From: Pseudomonadota bacterium | GTDB lineage: Bacteria > Pseudomonadota > Gammaproteobacteria > Xanthomonadales > Rhodanobacteraceae | Reading direction: 5' to 3' | NCBI GenBank assembly: GCA_021827205.1 | Contig: JAKAWV010000001.1 | Span: 310,001 to 374,000, forward strand | Length of the DNA: 64,000 nucleotides | Shown: positions 54,436 to 63,207 of the stretch, piece by piece | Numbering within the stretch: the stretch's first letter is position 1 | Layout of the letters: each line of letters begins with the position of its first letter | Program-made: the position numbers and the translations under genes | The notes under the pieces: model-generated | Told to the model about the DNA's origin: nothing | What the model saw: the letters and a program-made list of their open reading frames with translations, nothing else | The model's database searches: none

Positions 54436-55512
54436 ATGCCTAAACCCGAACACCGCCCCGCTTTCAGTTTCCACATCGAGGGGCGTGATCAGGAAGTGCA
54501 CAGTGCGCCCGCAGCGGTGCTGGTGCGGCTATTGCAGAATACTCAGTTGGCGTTCGATTTGATCGGCGCCCATGTGGAAGGCCGCGAAATCAAGCGGCGC
54601 GCGCGCTTTTCGGCCGCAACCAGCCAGCGGTTTCAGCTCATCTGCGAAATACCGCAGACCGGAAGTTATGCCATGCCGGTCACGGTAGGTCAGGCCGACG
54701 GTCTGTTTGATCTTGATCTTGGCCTCGTCAAACGCGCCTACGAGGTCTTTCGCTCGTTGGTACAAGCGGTGTCCAAGCATGACGATGTCGGTGTCGCTGC
54801 GGCACTGCCAGATGAGCGCATCCGCCGTCGCGTGCTGGAGTCGCTCAAGGGCATGGCGCCACCGGCCGATTCAGACTGGAAACTCTCGCTGCACGACGAA
54901 GCGGATGCCGCGTTCGCCAGCTTCGATACCGGGATTCCGGCTTTTGTCGACAGCATCCTGATCACCGAGGCGCAACGCGAGGCGGGGCGAGTCATCACGG
55001 GCGAGCTCAAGAGCATCGATTTCGCCGAACGCAGGCTCACCCTGATCTACCCACCGACCAGCAAAGAGCTGGCCTGCATCTATGACGAAGACATCGAGGA
55101 CATGCTTTACGCGCGCCGCCGCGATCTGATCCAGGTCACCGGACGCGTGCTGCTCGATGACCATGGCGCGCCCAGGCAAATCATCGACGTGACCGATATC
55201 CGCGATCTCGATCTATCGCCCGTGGTCCTTGACGCTATCCGTTTTGGCGATCTGACCATCCATGCCTCACCACCGCTGAGCGTGCAGCCCGAACTTGATG
55301 ACACCCAGCAGCTCCTGTGCGTCGTGCAAGACGATCTCGGAATCGACGTTTTCGCACCCACGCGCGCAGCTCTGTTGGCGGAACTCAACGAGCAACTGGC
55401 CATGCTGTGGCGTGAATATGCACTGGCGCCGGACGCCGAACTCGATGGTAAGGCCAGGGATCTGAAGCACGCCTTGCGGACACGTTTTGCCCAGGTGCCG
55501 CATGCCGCGTAA
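54436..55512 (+). CDS. Unrecognised 358-residue protein, overlapping a HicA-like gene
   Basis: No known domain is recognised with confidence. It is soluble, acidic and free of membrane segments. The last 70 residues (LLCVVQDDLGIDVFAPTRAA, LLAELNEQLAMLWREYALAP) have the strand-loop-helix order of a HicB-type antitoxin. The central part (RVITGELKSIDFAERRLTLI and RRRDLIQVTGRVLLDD) looks like a beta-rich nucleic-acid-binding barrel, by impression only. Its stop overlaps, by 11 bases, the start of a HicA-like toxin gene that is now frameshifted. This arrangement suggests a large antitoxin of undescribed design. ATG 54436, AGG upstream. Confidence 0.6.
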   Translation: MPKPEHRPAFSFHIEGRDQEVHSAPAAVLVRLLQNTQLAFDLIGAHVEGREIKRRARFSAATSQRFQLICEIPQTGSYAMPVTVGQADGLFDLDLGLVKRAYEVFRSLVQAVSKHDDVGVAAALPDERIRRRVLESLKGMAPPADSDWKLSLHDEADAAFASFDTGIPAFVDSILITEAQREAGRVITGELKSIDFAERRLTLIYPPTSKELACIYDEDIEDMLYARRRDLIQVTGRVLLDDHGAPRQIIDVTDIRDLDLSPVVLDAIRFGDLTIHASPPLSVQPELDDTQQLLCVVQDDLGIDVFAPTRAALLAELNEQLAMLWREYALAPDAELDGKARDLKHALRTRFAQVPHAA

Positions 55513-55793
55513 GCAGCGCGAGGTCGACGCAGCCTGGTCGCCAAGGGCTTCCAATCGCGCGAGGGCGATCACAGCTACTTTCACTACTGGTCCAGGCGGG
55601 CAAAAAGACCGCCGTGTTCACCAAGACCAGCCACGGCGCCCGCGAGCTGGATGATGGCCTGCTCGGACGCATGGCCAAGCAGTGCCGGCTATCGCGTGCT
55701 GACTTCGATCGCCTGATCGACTGCCCGCTGGATCGCGATGGCTGCGAAGCCAAACTGGTCGCGGCAGGCGTGGTTGCGGCTACCGCGACCTGA
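55502..55793 (+). pseudogene. HicA-like toxin, two frameshifts
   Basis: Three frames in succession give MPRKQREVDA, LVAKGFQSREGDHSYFHYW and GKKTAVFTKTSHGARELDDG, then MAKQCRLSRADFDRLIDCPL to the TGA at 55791. GDHSYFHY and TKTSHG are the core of HicA-type toxins (the catalytic histidine is in the latter), here with a C-terminal extension of about 40 residues. Frame changes are needed near 55530 and 55597. The start overlaps the 358-residue gene. As read, no full-length protein can be made. Confidence 0.75.
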
Positions 55794-56035
55794 TCGAATG
55801 CAGCAGGTGTCGTGCGGGTCGGATGCAGCGTCCGCACTGGCTCGTCCGCTTGGTCAATTCCTTCCGTCCATTATTCGGGGCAGTTACTTACCTTGGCGGT
55901 GCCCCTGAACCCGCTGGGCGATTTCCTGTTTGCTCCGCCGCAGCAATTCGATGTCGGATGGAAACCGGGGTCTTCAGAGTGCAGTTTCATAAAAGTGCAA
56001 CCTACCCCCTGCTTTGGAAGCCGCGCAGGGAGTCT

Positions 56036-56908
56036 TCAGCTTTTTTGGACAGCCCCTCCGTAGGCGCTCCTTGCGTGTAACTGCATGAACTTGAGGATGG
56101 GCTGCCAAACGCGACCGTACGGCTTCTCGATGATGGCCTCGTGACCAACCCCGTGGACAGGCACGAAAGTGGCGAGTTTACCCGCAGCATTGGCGACCTC
56201 CACGCTCATGTAATACGGCACATTAATGTCGTGGGTGCCATCCTCGATCAGCAGTGGCACTGTAATGCGTTGAACCGCCGACAGGTTGTTCCAGATGTTA
56301 GGAAGCAGAAACGCCAGCCGCGGTGGCACAGCGCCAAGGTAGACGATTTGGGCGAGGCCTGAGCTGTAGGTTCCGTAAACCATGACGCCGAGCGGTGCAG
56401 GGTGAAACGCCGGGATATTGCCGAGTACTACACCCGTGCCCAGTGAGAAGCCCAATGCGAAGTGCGGCGCGCCGGGCGTCTTCGCAATGAACTCTCTCCA
56501 GGCCTCCCGTGCATCCTGATCGAGGTTGGCGATCGTGGGGGTGCCTGTGCTTTGGCCGAACCCGGAGTAATCGAACACCATTGAAGACATGCCGTGACGT
56601 TCAAGCCAGGCTTGGACGCCGGTCCAGTCATGCAGCGTCTCAGCGTTGCCGTGGAAGATGAGCACCGCAGGTGCTTGTGTGCCTGCAGTTACCAAGGATG
56701 CTTGGAGCACGCGATTCCCGCTGCGGAACGAGAATGCTTGAAAGGGAACACCATACGACGCGGGTGTCGCTGTCGCCTTCGAGTACGTCACGAAGATGCC
56801 GGCGGCGATCTTCTGCGCGGCGACGCGCTCAATGATGAGCCATGCGGTGAACTCGAGGCCCAGCGTCAATACGGCACCGACCAGCAGCCCAATCCAGAAT
56901 CGCTTCAT
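56036..56908 (-). CDS. Alpha/beta hydrolase with N-terminal membrane anchor
   Basis: A 290-residue hydrolase of the abhydrolase-12/ABHD13-like type. Residues 5-25 form a single hydrophobic anchor (WIGLLVGAVLTLGLEFTAWL). The oxyanion region is LIFHGNAETLHDW, the nucleophile Ser is in ALGFSLGTGVVLG, the acid in LIEDGTHDINVP and the histidine in PVHGVGHEAII, so the triad is complete. Substrate unknown; esterase or depalmitoylase-like activity is typical for the fold. Codon use looks less GC-biased than its neighbours, so it may be acquired. The gap 55794-56035 holds no gene. Confidence 0.82.
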   Translation of the reverse strand: MKRFWIGLLVGAVLTLGLEFTAWLIIERVAAQKIAAGIFVTYSKATATPASYGVPFQAFSFRSGNRVLQASLVTAGTQAPAVLIFHGNAETLHDWTGVQAWLERHGMSSMVFDYSGFGQSTGTPTIANLDQDAREAWREFIAKTPGAPHFALGFSLGTGVVLGNIPAFHPAPLGVMVYGTYSSGLAQIVYLGAVPPRLAFLLPNIWNNLSAVQRITVPLLIEDGTHDINVPYYMSVEVANAAGKLATFVPVHGVGHEAIIEKPYGRVWQPILKFMQLHARSAYGGAVQKS

Positions 56909-57193
56909 CTTCGATCCTACGTCCGAAACATCAGTGGATCACAGACACTTCATGCGTTTCAACGAACGTTGCCTTCGGGTCGTTCTAAGCCGATCGATCG
57001 GTGCCGGTGGTTGATCATGACTCACCGGAGCTGTGATCACAAACGCCAGCACGTGCAAGCAGCAGCTTGCATGGCTCACGACCCCGCCGGGGCCGGCTCA
57101 CTGCAAACGCGGGCGAGGGTGGCATGGGTTTTTTCTTGAAGCGGGCGACCCGTTCGCGGTTGGCGGCGCCCCGCAATGTGGTCTCAACCGGCG

Positions 57194-59225
57194 TCATTCG
57201 CTGCCCAGATCCCCACCCAGCTCCAGCTCGATCTGCTCGATGCTCGGCAGGCTGGTTTTCAGTTGCGCGGGCAGCGCGTTGATCAGTTGGTATTCGGCCA
57301 CGCCGATGGGCTGGTTGATGTCGCGCAGCGCGTATTCGGCCACCACGCGGTTCTGGCTTTTGCACAGCAAGCAGGCCGATGGTCGGGTTGTCGTCCGCGT
57401 GCTTCACCTGCGCATCCACCGCGGTCAAGGCTGCCTTGATGGCGTCGTCGAACAGTTCGTCGCGAAAATCGTGGGTGCGCGTGCCGCGGCCTTTGATCTG
57501 GATGAAATCGGCGGGCGAGAAGATCGGCCGCAGCAGTCCGATGTTGAGGATGTCGGTGCAGTCGTAGCCGGTGGTCATCATGCCCACGGTGACGCACACG
57601 CGCGCCTTGCTGGTCTTGTAGGTGGCGATGAAGTTGCCGCTGCCCAGCAGCTTGTTGTTGGCGAAGTTGATGCTGAACTGCTGCGCATCGGCGATTTGCG
57701 AGGTGACCTGCACCGCGAAATCCGACTGGTACTTGCCGGGGAACATGCGCGCGGCCATCTGGTTGAGGATCTGCGTGAGCTTGAGAGCGTGGTTCTGGCT
57801 GACGGCGAACAGGATGGATTTTCCGATTTCGCCGCTGACCGGATCGCGCAGTGCATGCTCCAGGAAGGTCTTGCACAGCAGTTGGTTGGTGGCCTCGGAG
57901 AAGAAGCGCCGCTCGAACTCGCGGTGCGAAAAGGCTTGCTGCTGCGTATCGCCGTTGTCGTCGCTGAAGGTGGCCAGGAAACCGGTTTCGGAGAGCAGCT
58001 CGGTGGTGATGCCGCTGCGCGCATCGACCACGGTGGGGTTGACCAGGTAGCCGTCGCGCACGCCATCGAGCAGCGTGTAGCGGAAGGTGGGCTGGCTGTT
58101 CTCGCAGCCGAAGGTGCGGTAGGTATCCAGCAGCAGGCGGCGCTCGGTTTCGCGCGGGTCGCGGCCATGCGCCTTGCTGCTGTCGAAACGCTTGAGGTAG
58201 TCGCGCGGGGTGGCGGTGAGGCCAAGCTTGTAGCCGATGAAATGATCGAACACCGCGCGCGCGTTGCCACCGATGGAACGATGCGCTTCGTCGGAAATGA
58301 CCAGATCGAAATCGGTGGGCGAGAACAGGTGCTGGTACTTGTTGTTGAACAACAGCGACTGCACCGTGGTGACGACGATCTCGGCGTGGCGCCAGTCGTC
58401 GCGGCTCTCTTTGTAGATGACGCATTTGAAGTCGGCGGACAGCAACGCGGCGAAGGCTTTCTGCGCCTGGTCCTCGAGTTCGAGGCGATCGACCAGAAAC
58501 AGCACGCGCTGCGCGTTGCCGGTGCGCAGGAACAGCTTGATCGCGGCCGCCGCGGTGAGGGTCTTGCCGGTACCGGTGGCCATCTCGAACAGAAAACGGT
58601 CGTGGCCCGCGCGCACCGCGGCCTGCACGCTGTGGATGGCCTGCAATTGATACGGCCGCAGCAGGCGCAGCTTGTTGGCTTGCAGGTAGGCCGGGCGTTC
58701 GTCCGCATTTTTCCAGCCGGCGTCGGACTGGTAGTTGGGACGCTGGGTGAGCGCAATGTAGTCGTCGCCCACCGGCTCGCCGGTCAGGCGTTGCGGGTCC
58801 GGCGCGATCTTGCGGTAGCCACTGACCGAGTCGGGCGTTGGAAACGTGGTGATGATGTACGGATTGCCGCGCTCGAGATCCCAGAAGTAGTGCAGGTTGC
58901 CGTTGGAAAGAATGACGAAGCGGCAGTTTTGATCGCGCGCATAGCGACGCGCCTGCTCCTTGCCGACCAGCGGATTCTTGTCCTCGGCCTTGGCTTCCAA
59001 TACCAGCAGCGGAAAGCCGCGGGCATCGAGTAGCAGGAAATCGACGAAGCCGCGGCCGGCCTGCTCGAAATCGTTGCCCAGCGCATCCAGTTGCGTGGAG
59101 TGGATGCTGACGCCGGGCTCGAGGATGATGTTGGCGGGTGCGCCATCCTGCGCGAAGAAACGCCAGCCCGCCGCTTCCAGCAGCTTGTTGATCTTGATGC
59201 GGGCGGTGGCTTCCTTCGCGGACAT
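57194..59225 (-). pseudogene. hsdR-DUF1016 chimera (deletion-fused restriction helicase)
   Basis: The first ~595 residues are a type I restriction HsdR: a PDDEXK N-terminal part (VDFLLLDARGFPLLVLEAKA), Walker A MATGTGKTLT, ISDEAHRS box, LTATPRD and the motif VI stretch IQIKGRGTRTHDFRDELFD. Straight after that the sequence switches to the C-terminus of a DUF1016 (YhcG-like PDDEXK) protein: LTAVDAQVKHADDNPTIGLL. A one-base insertion near 57374 then breaks the frame; corrected, it continues ALRDINQPIGVAEYQLINAL to TGA 57194. The helicase C-terminal domain and the whole N-terminal part of the nuclease are missing. No hsdM or hsdS is present. Confidence 0.8.
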
Positions 59226-59252
59226 GCGTGCTCCCCTGTCGCTGGCGATGTC

Positions 59253-59405
59253 TCAGAATTCGAACTCTGCGCGCTCCACGCCCGCTTGACGAATGATCGA
59301 CTGCAGGGTGCCGATGCGCAATTCGGCGTGGTTCGGAACCGGCACAGTGACGGTAGTCTCGGGCAACCGCTTTGACATGAGGATATGGCTGCCGTGGCGG
59401 CGCAC
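59253..59405 (-). pseudogene. HicA toxin C-terminal fragment
   Basis: A 50-residue frame reads VRRHGSHILMSKRLPETTVT and then PVPNHAELRIGTLQSIIRQA, the RHGSH...VPNH...GTLxxIIRQAG signature of HicA (YcfA) mRNA interferases. The N-terminal strand and helix, normally about 20 residues before RHGSH, are missing because the stop of degV lies there (59409-59411). No hicB is adjacent. A GTG at 59405 could start a shortened protein, but a functional toxin is doubtful. Confidence 0.75.
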
Positions 59406-59408
59406 TCG

Positions 59409-60353
59409 CTAGAACCTGGCCTCGTACTCGGCGCTGGCGAAGCCGACGGTGAGACCCTCGGCGCCGACGTTGACCATCGCGGTCATGCTCATCACGCTCT
59501 CGATCAGTTGCACGCCGTGCTCGTCGCAGGTGTTGCACAGGTTCTGGTAGCCGGGCAGGGCGCGCATTACGTCCAGCTCGCCGCCATAGCTGAGGCCGAC
59601 CACCGGCACCAGCAGGCCGGCGCGCACGCGCTCGGCGGCGTGCGTGAACAGCACCTCGGCGCCGTGCTCGAAGCCGCGTACCTTGCCCACCGGCTCGGTG
59701 GTCTTGCGCCAGCCGCGCACCACGGGCTTGATGTCCAGCGCGCTGCCGAGCGTGGCCGAAAACCAGCCCACGCTGCGGTCGCCGCGCTTCTGTGCGCGTG
59801 CGCGCAGGTAGTACAGATCGCGCGGCAGGAAATAGCCGTAGCTTTGCGGCGCGAGGAACTCCATGCGTTCGCGGATCTGCGCGGCGCCGGCGCCGGAACC
59901 GATCATGCGCACCGCCTCCCAGGCGCTGGGCACCTGCCCGGCGAACAGCGTTTGCGAGTCGATGACGCGCAACTGGAACGGCGTGTCGTAGCCGGCCGCC
60001 TGGCGGATCGGGCGGTAGTCCTTGAGGATCGAGAAGCTGGCCTTCAAGGTGTTCTCGTAGATCTTGCTGCGCGAGGCGGTGATGGTCAGCACGATCACCG
60101 CGTCGTAGCACGTGACCAGCTCGCGCAGGAACAGCTCGTGCACCTGCGCGACGCCGAGCGGTTCGCTTTCGGCGTGGTGCGCGCGATCGCCCAGTTGCTC
60201 GCGGAAGAAGCGCAGCGTGGCGTCGGGATCGCGACGATCCTCGAAGCTGATCAGGTCGCTGCGCACGCTGATCGGCAGCAGCGTGATGGCGTGCGCACGC
60301 AGGAAATCCGCGGGCAGATCACAGGCCGAATCCACCACCAGTCCGACGCGCAT
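59409..60353 (-). CDS. DegV-family fatty-acid-binding protein
   Basis: A 314-residue DegV domain protein. The opening MRVGLVVDSACDLPADFL is diagnostic; the fatty-acid site motifs include ITASRSKIYENTLKA (the T/S that contacts the carboxylate) and RVIDSQTLFAGQ. In Gram-positives DegV proteins (FakB) present fatty acids to FakA kinase; the DAK2-domain partner is not in the window, and proteobacterial function is unsettled. It is intact. The next gene upstream on the strand is a lipoprotein about 96 bases away. Confidence 0.9.
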   Translation of the reverse strand: MRVGLVVDSACDLPADFLRAHAITLLPISVRSDLISFEDRRDPDATLRFFREQLGDRAHHAESEPLGVAQVHELFLRELVTCYDAVIVLTITASRSKIYENTLKASFSILKDYRPIRQAAGYDTPFQLRVIDSQTLFAGQVPSAWEAVRMIGSGAGAAQIRERMEFLAPQSYGYFLPRDLYYLRARAQKRGDRSVGWFSATLGSALDIKPVVRGWRKTTEPVGKVRGFEHGAEVLFTHAAERVRAGLLVPVVGLSYGGELDVMRALPGYQNLCNTCDEHGVQLIESVMSMTAMVNVGAEGLTVGFASAEYEARF

Positions 60354-60449
60354 GGCTCAGGCTCCTTCAGCATTGCAACACGCGCGCAAATTACCACGCA
60401 GCACCGCTGCAGCGCGCACGCGCGCCCCGCGCCGAACCGCTGCCGCGGT

Positions 60450-61019
60450 TCAGGTTTGCGGTGTGTTGCTCAAGCCGGCGCTGCAATGCCGCGCTGCATC
60501 GGCATGGATCACCGCGTAGGGCACGAACGCGGGCAGTTGCGCGGCCAGTGCCTGCTGTGTGCCCGCCAGGGTGCCCAGCGCCGCGCACAGTGTGCGTGCG
60601 GCTTGCTTGACCCCCTCAGCCTGGTGATGCGCCTCGGCATCGACCTGACCGGACTTGCCCTGCACCATGGCCTTGGCGACATCGCCCAGCGTGCTGCTGG
60701 CCAGCGCCACGCCGGCCGCACCCACGGCCACGCCGCTCGCCGACACCTGCCGGGCCTGCTGGTAATAGCGCTGCAGCAACGCCTGCTGCGCGGGCGTGGT
60801 GGCGATCGCCGCGCGGCCGATGCGCAGCGCGCCGCTGGCGTCAATGCGCGCCTCGGGCCGGGTCGGCACGTTGATCAGCACATCGTGTCGCGCGACGCGC
60901 AGCGTGGCGCCGTCGCCGAGATTGACCGCGGCATGGGCCAGCGCGTCCGTGGCGCGCTGACAGCCGCCCAGCAGCGCAGCCATACCCAGCAACATCAGGA
61001 TCAGGACGAATCGGCGCAT
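60450..61019 (-). CDS. Putative lipoprotein of unknown function
   Basis: A 189-residue protein with a lipoprotein signal (FVLILMLLGMAALLGGC, cysteine at residue 20). The mature part starts with NLGDGATLRVARHDVLINVP, RPEARIDASGALRIGRAAIA and a Gly/Ala-rich stretch (SASGVAVGAAGVALASSTLG) that could be a loosely helical segment. The C-terminal part has two cysteines (TLCAALG and RHCSAG), possibly a disulfide. Family not recognised; the DNA region is as GC-rich as its neighbours. Confidence 0.7.
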   Translation of the reverse strand: MRRFVLILMLLGMAALLGGCQRATDALAHAAVNLGDGATLRVARHDVLINVPTRPEARIDASGALRIGRAAIATTPAQQALLQRYYQQARQVSASGVAVGAAGVALASSTLGDVAKAMVQGKSGQVDAEAHHQAEGVKQAARTLCAALGTLAGTQQALAAQLPAFVPYAVIHADAARHCSAGLSNTPQT

Positions 61020-61134
61020 CGCAGTACCCCCGCAGCGGAATCATGTGCACCGTGCGCGCGCGCCGTGCGCAGGGCATGTGCCGAAGGTCAGTGCGCGCAT
61101 CACGATTTCGTAAGACGCACTGTCGGCCCTGCGG

Positions 61135-62388
61135 CTACGGCGCGGTCCACGGCGCGAGCTTGCGCGGCACCGCGGCGTTTTTCAGCTTGACGTAGCGCGG
61201 CAGGCCGTTCCCGGCGTAGGGCGGATACGCCTCGCCCTGGATCAGCGGCTGCAGATATTTGCGCGCCTGCGCGGTGATGCCGTAGCCATCGCGCGTGATG
61301 TAGCCGCGCGGCAGTTCTTTCTCGTGATTGGCGACCCTGGCCAGCGGCGCGGGCGCGATCTTCCAGCGATATGGGGCATCGCTGCCGCGCATGATCACCG
61401 GGATCACGCCGTTGTGCCCGGCCAGCGCGTATTCCACCGCGGCGCGGCCCACCGCCGCGGCGTGCGCGGCGTCGGTGGCCGACGCGATGTGTCGCGCCGA
61501 GCGCTGCAGGTAATCGGGCAGCGCCCAGTGGTATTTGTAGCCGAGTTTGTTCCTGACCAGTTGCGCCAGCACCGGCGCCACGCCGCCAAGCTGCGCGTGG
61601 CCGAAGGCATCGCGCGTGCCGGCCTCGGCCAGAAACTGCCCGGCGGCGTTTTTCAGCCCCTCCGAGGCGACCACGGTGCACCAGCCGACGCGCTCCACGG
61701 TGGCCTTGACGCGCGCCAGAAACGCGGTTTCGTCGAAGGCGATCTCGGGGAACAGGATCAGATGCGGGGCGTCGTCCGGCGCCTGCGCGGCAAGGCCGGC
61801 GGCGGCGGCGATCCAGCCGGCGTGGCGACCCATCACCTCGAGGATGAACACCTTGGTCGAGGACTCGGCCATCGAGGCCACGTCGATGCTGGCCTCGAGC
61901 ACGGACAGCGCGGTGTACTTGGCCACCGAGCCGAAGCCGGGGCTGGTGTCGGTCACCGCCAGATCGTTGTCCACGGTCTTGGGCACGCCCACGCAAATCA
62001 GCTCGTGGCCGCTGCGTTTGGCATAGGCGGAAATTTTCAGCGCGGTGTCGGCCGAATCGTTGCCGCCGTTGTAGAGAAAATAGCGCACGTCGTGCGCGGC
62101 CATGACCTCGATCAGGCGCGCGTAGGCGGCCGGGTCGGCCTCGGGCGCCTTCAGCTTGTAGCGGCACGAGCCGAAGGCGCCGCCGGGGGTGTGCGCCAGC
62201 GCGCGCAGCGCGGCGGCGGACTCCTTGCCGGTGTCGATCAGATCCTCGCGCAGCACGCCGAGGATGCCGTTGCGCGCGGCATAGGCGCGCACGCCGTGGG
62301 CGCGCGCGGTGGCGATCACCGCCGCGGCGCTGGTGTTGATCACGGCGGTGACGCCGCCGGATTGGGCATACAAAAGCTTGCCGGGCAT
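61135..62388 (-). CDS. Phosphofructokinase, pyrophosphate-dependent type
   Basis: A 417-residue PFK of the group using pyrophosphate. The donor-site motif is YNGGNDSADTALK (residues 107-119) and the catalytic loop PKTVDND (136-142) contains the lysine typical of PPi-dependent enzymes instead of the TIDND of ATP enzymes. The N-terminus AQSGGVTAVINTSAAAVI and EVMGRHAGW are conserved. It catalyses the reversible fructose-6-phosphate/fructose-1,6-bisphosphate step, as known for Xanthomonas. ATG 62388. It is divergent from adk across about 200 bases, which would hold both promoters. Confidence 0.9.
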   Translation of the reverse strand: MPGKLLYAQSGGVTAVINTSAAAVIATARAHGVRAYAARNGILGVLREDLIDTGKESAAALRALAHTPGGAFGSCRYKLKAPEADPAAYARLIEVMAAHDVRYFLYNGGNDSADTALKISAYAKRSGHELICVGVPKTVDNDLAVTDTSPGFGSVAKYTALSVLEASIDVASMAESSTKVFILEVMGRHAGWIAAAAGLAAQAPDDAPHLILFPEIAFDETAFLARVKATVERVGWCTVVASEGLKNAAGQFLAEAGTRDAFGHAQLGGVAPVLAQLVRNKLGYKYHWALPDYLQRSARHIASATDAAHAAAVGRAAVEYALAGHNGVIPVIMRGSDAPYRWKIAPAPLARVANHEKELPRGYITRDGYGITAQARKYLQPLIQGEAYPPYAGNGLPRYVKLKNAAVPRKLAPWTAP

Positions 62389-62590
62389 GGGGAACTCCTC
62401 GCAGAGATTGAGACTGTAGCGGTTTGTAAAACCGACAAAGGTGGCGCGGCTACGCCGCGCCCGTTTGCACGCAAGCCACGGCAGGATGCAACTGCCCATG
62501 GTTTGACTCGGGCGGCCGTGGGCCGCAAGCTTGAAACCTCATCACAAGCATAGCGGAGCGCCCGCGCGGGACGCACTGCAAGGGAGGCCC

Positions 62591-63178
62591 ATGCGATTGG
62601 TATTACTCGGTGCGCCCGGCTCGGGCAAAGGCACCCAGGCGACGCGGCTGCAGACCACGCTGGGCGTACCGCACATCTCCACCGGTGATCTGCTGCGCTC
62701 GGCGGTGGCCGCGGGCACGCCGCTGGGGCTCAAGGCCAAGGCGGTGATGGAGGCCGGGCAACTGGTCTCCGACGATATCGTGCTGGGCATGCTGGAGCAG
62801 CGTCTGGCGCAGGCCGATGCGCAGGGCGGTTTCATTCTCGATGGCTATCCGCGCAACCTGGTCCAGGTGCAGGCGCTGGAGCAATTGCTCGCGCGCCTCG
62901 ACCGGCCGCTGGATGCCGTGGTCAAACTGAAGGTGCCGAGCGCGGCGATCATCGCGCGCACCGAGCTGCGCCACAAAGCCGAGGGTCGCGCCGACGACGA
63001 TCCCGAAACCGTGCGCAAGCGCCTTGCCGTATACGCCGAGCAGACCGCGCCGGTGGCGGAGCACTACACCCGCGCCGGCACGCTGCGCATCGTCGATGGC
63101 GTCGGCGGGCTCGATGAGGTGTTCGCGCGCATCATGGCCGCGTTGCCTGCCACGCGCGTCGCCGCGGCGGCGCGCTGA
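62591..63178 (+). CDS. adk: Adenylate kinase
   Basis: Short form (195 residues) of adenylate kinase, interconverting AMP, ADP and ATP. The P-loop is GAPGSGKGT at residues 7-15; ISTGDLLRSAV and DGYPRN contact AMP. The LID is short and lacks the four zinc-binding cysteines. GGGAGG precedes ATG 62591, which excludes the longer frame. mpl starts 30 bases after the stop on the same strand. Confidence 0.95.
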   Translation: MRLVLLGAPGSGKGTQATRLQTTLGVPHISTGDLLRSAVAAGTPLGLKAKAVMEAGQLVSDDIVLGMLEQRLAQADAQGGFILDGYPRNLVQVQALEQLLARLDRPLDAVVKLKVPSAAIIARTELRHKAEGRADDDPETVRKRLAVYAEQTAPVAEHYTRAGTLRIVDGVGGLDEVFARIMAALPATRVAAAAR

Positions 63179-63207
63179 GCCGCGCGCGGCCTCGCGCAAG
63201 CATCCCG

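Noticed and set aside
55823-56080. Small plus-strand frames between the HicA pseudogene and the hydrolase
   Set aside because: No RBS or homology pattern, and they overlap the end of the hydrolase gene.
60112-61190. Long plus-strand frame opposite degV and the lipoprotein gene
   Set aside because: Low-complexity A/H/Q/R-rich translation typical of antisense frames in GC-rich DNA; both minus-strand genes are convincing.
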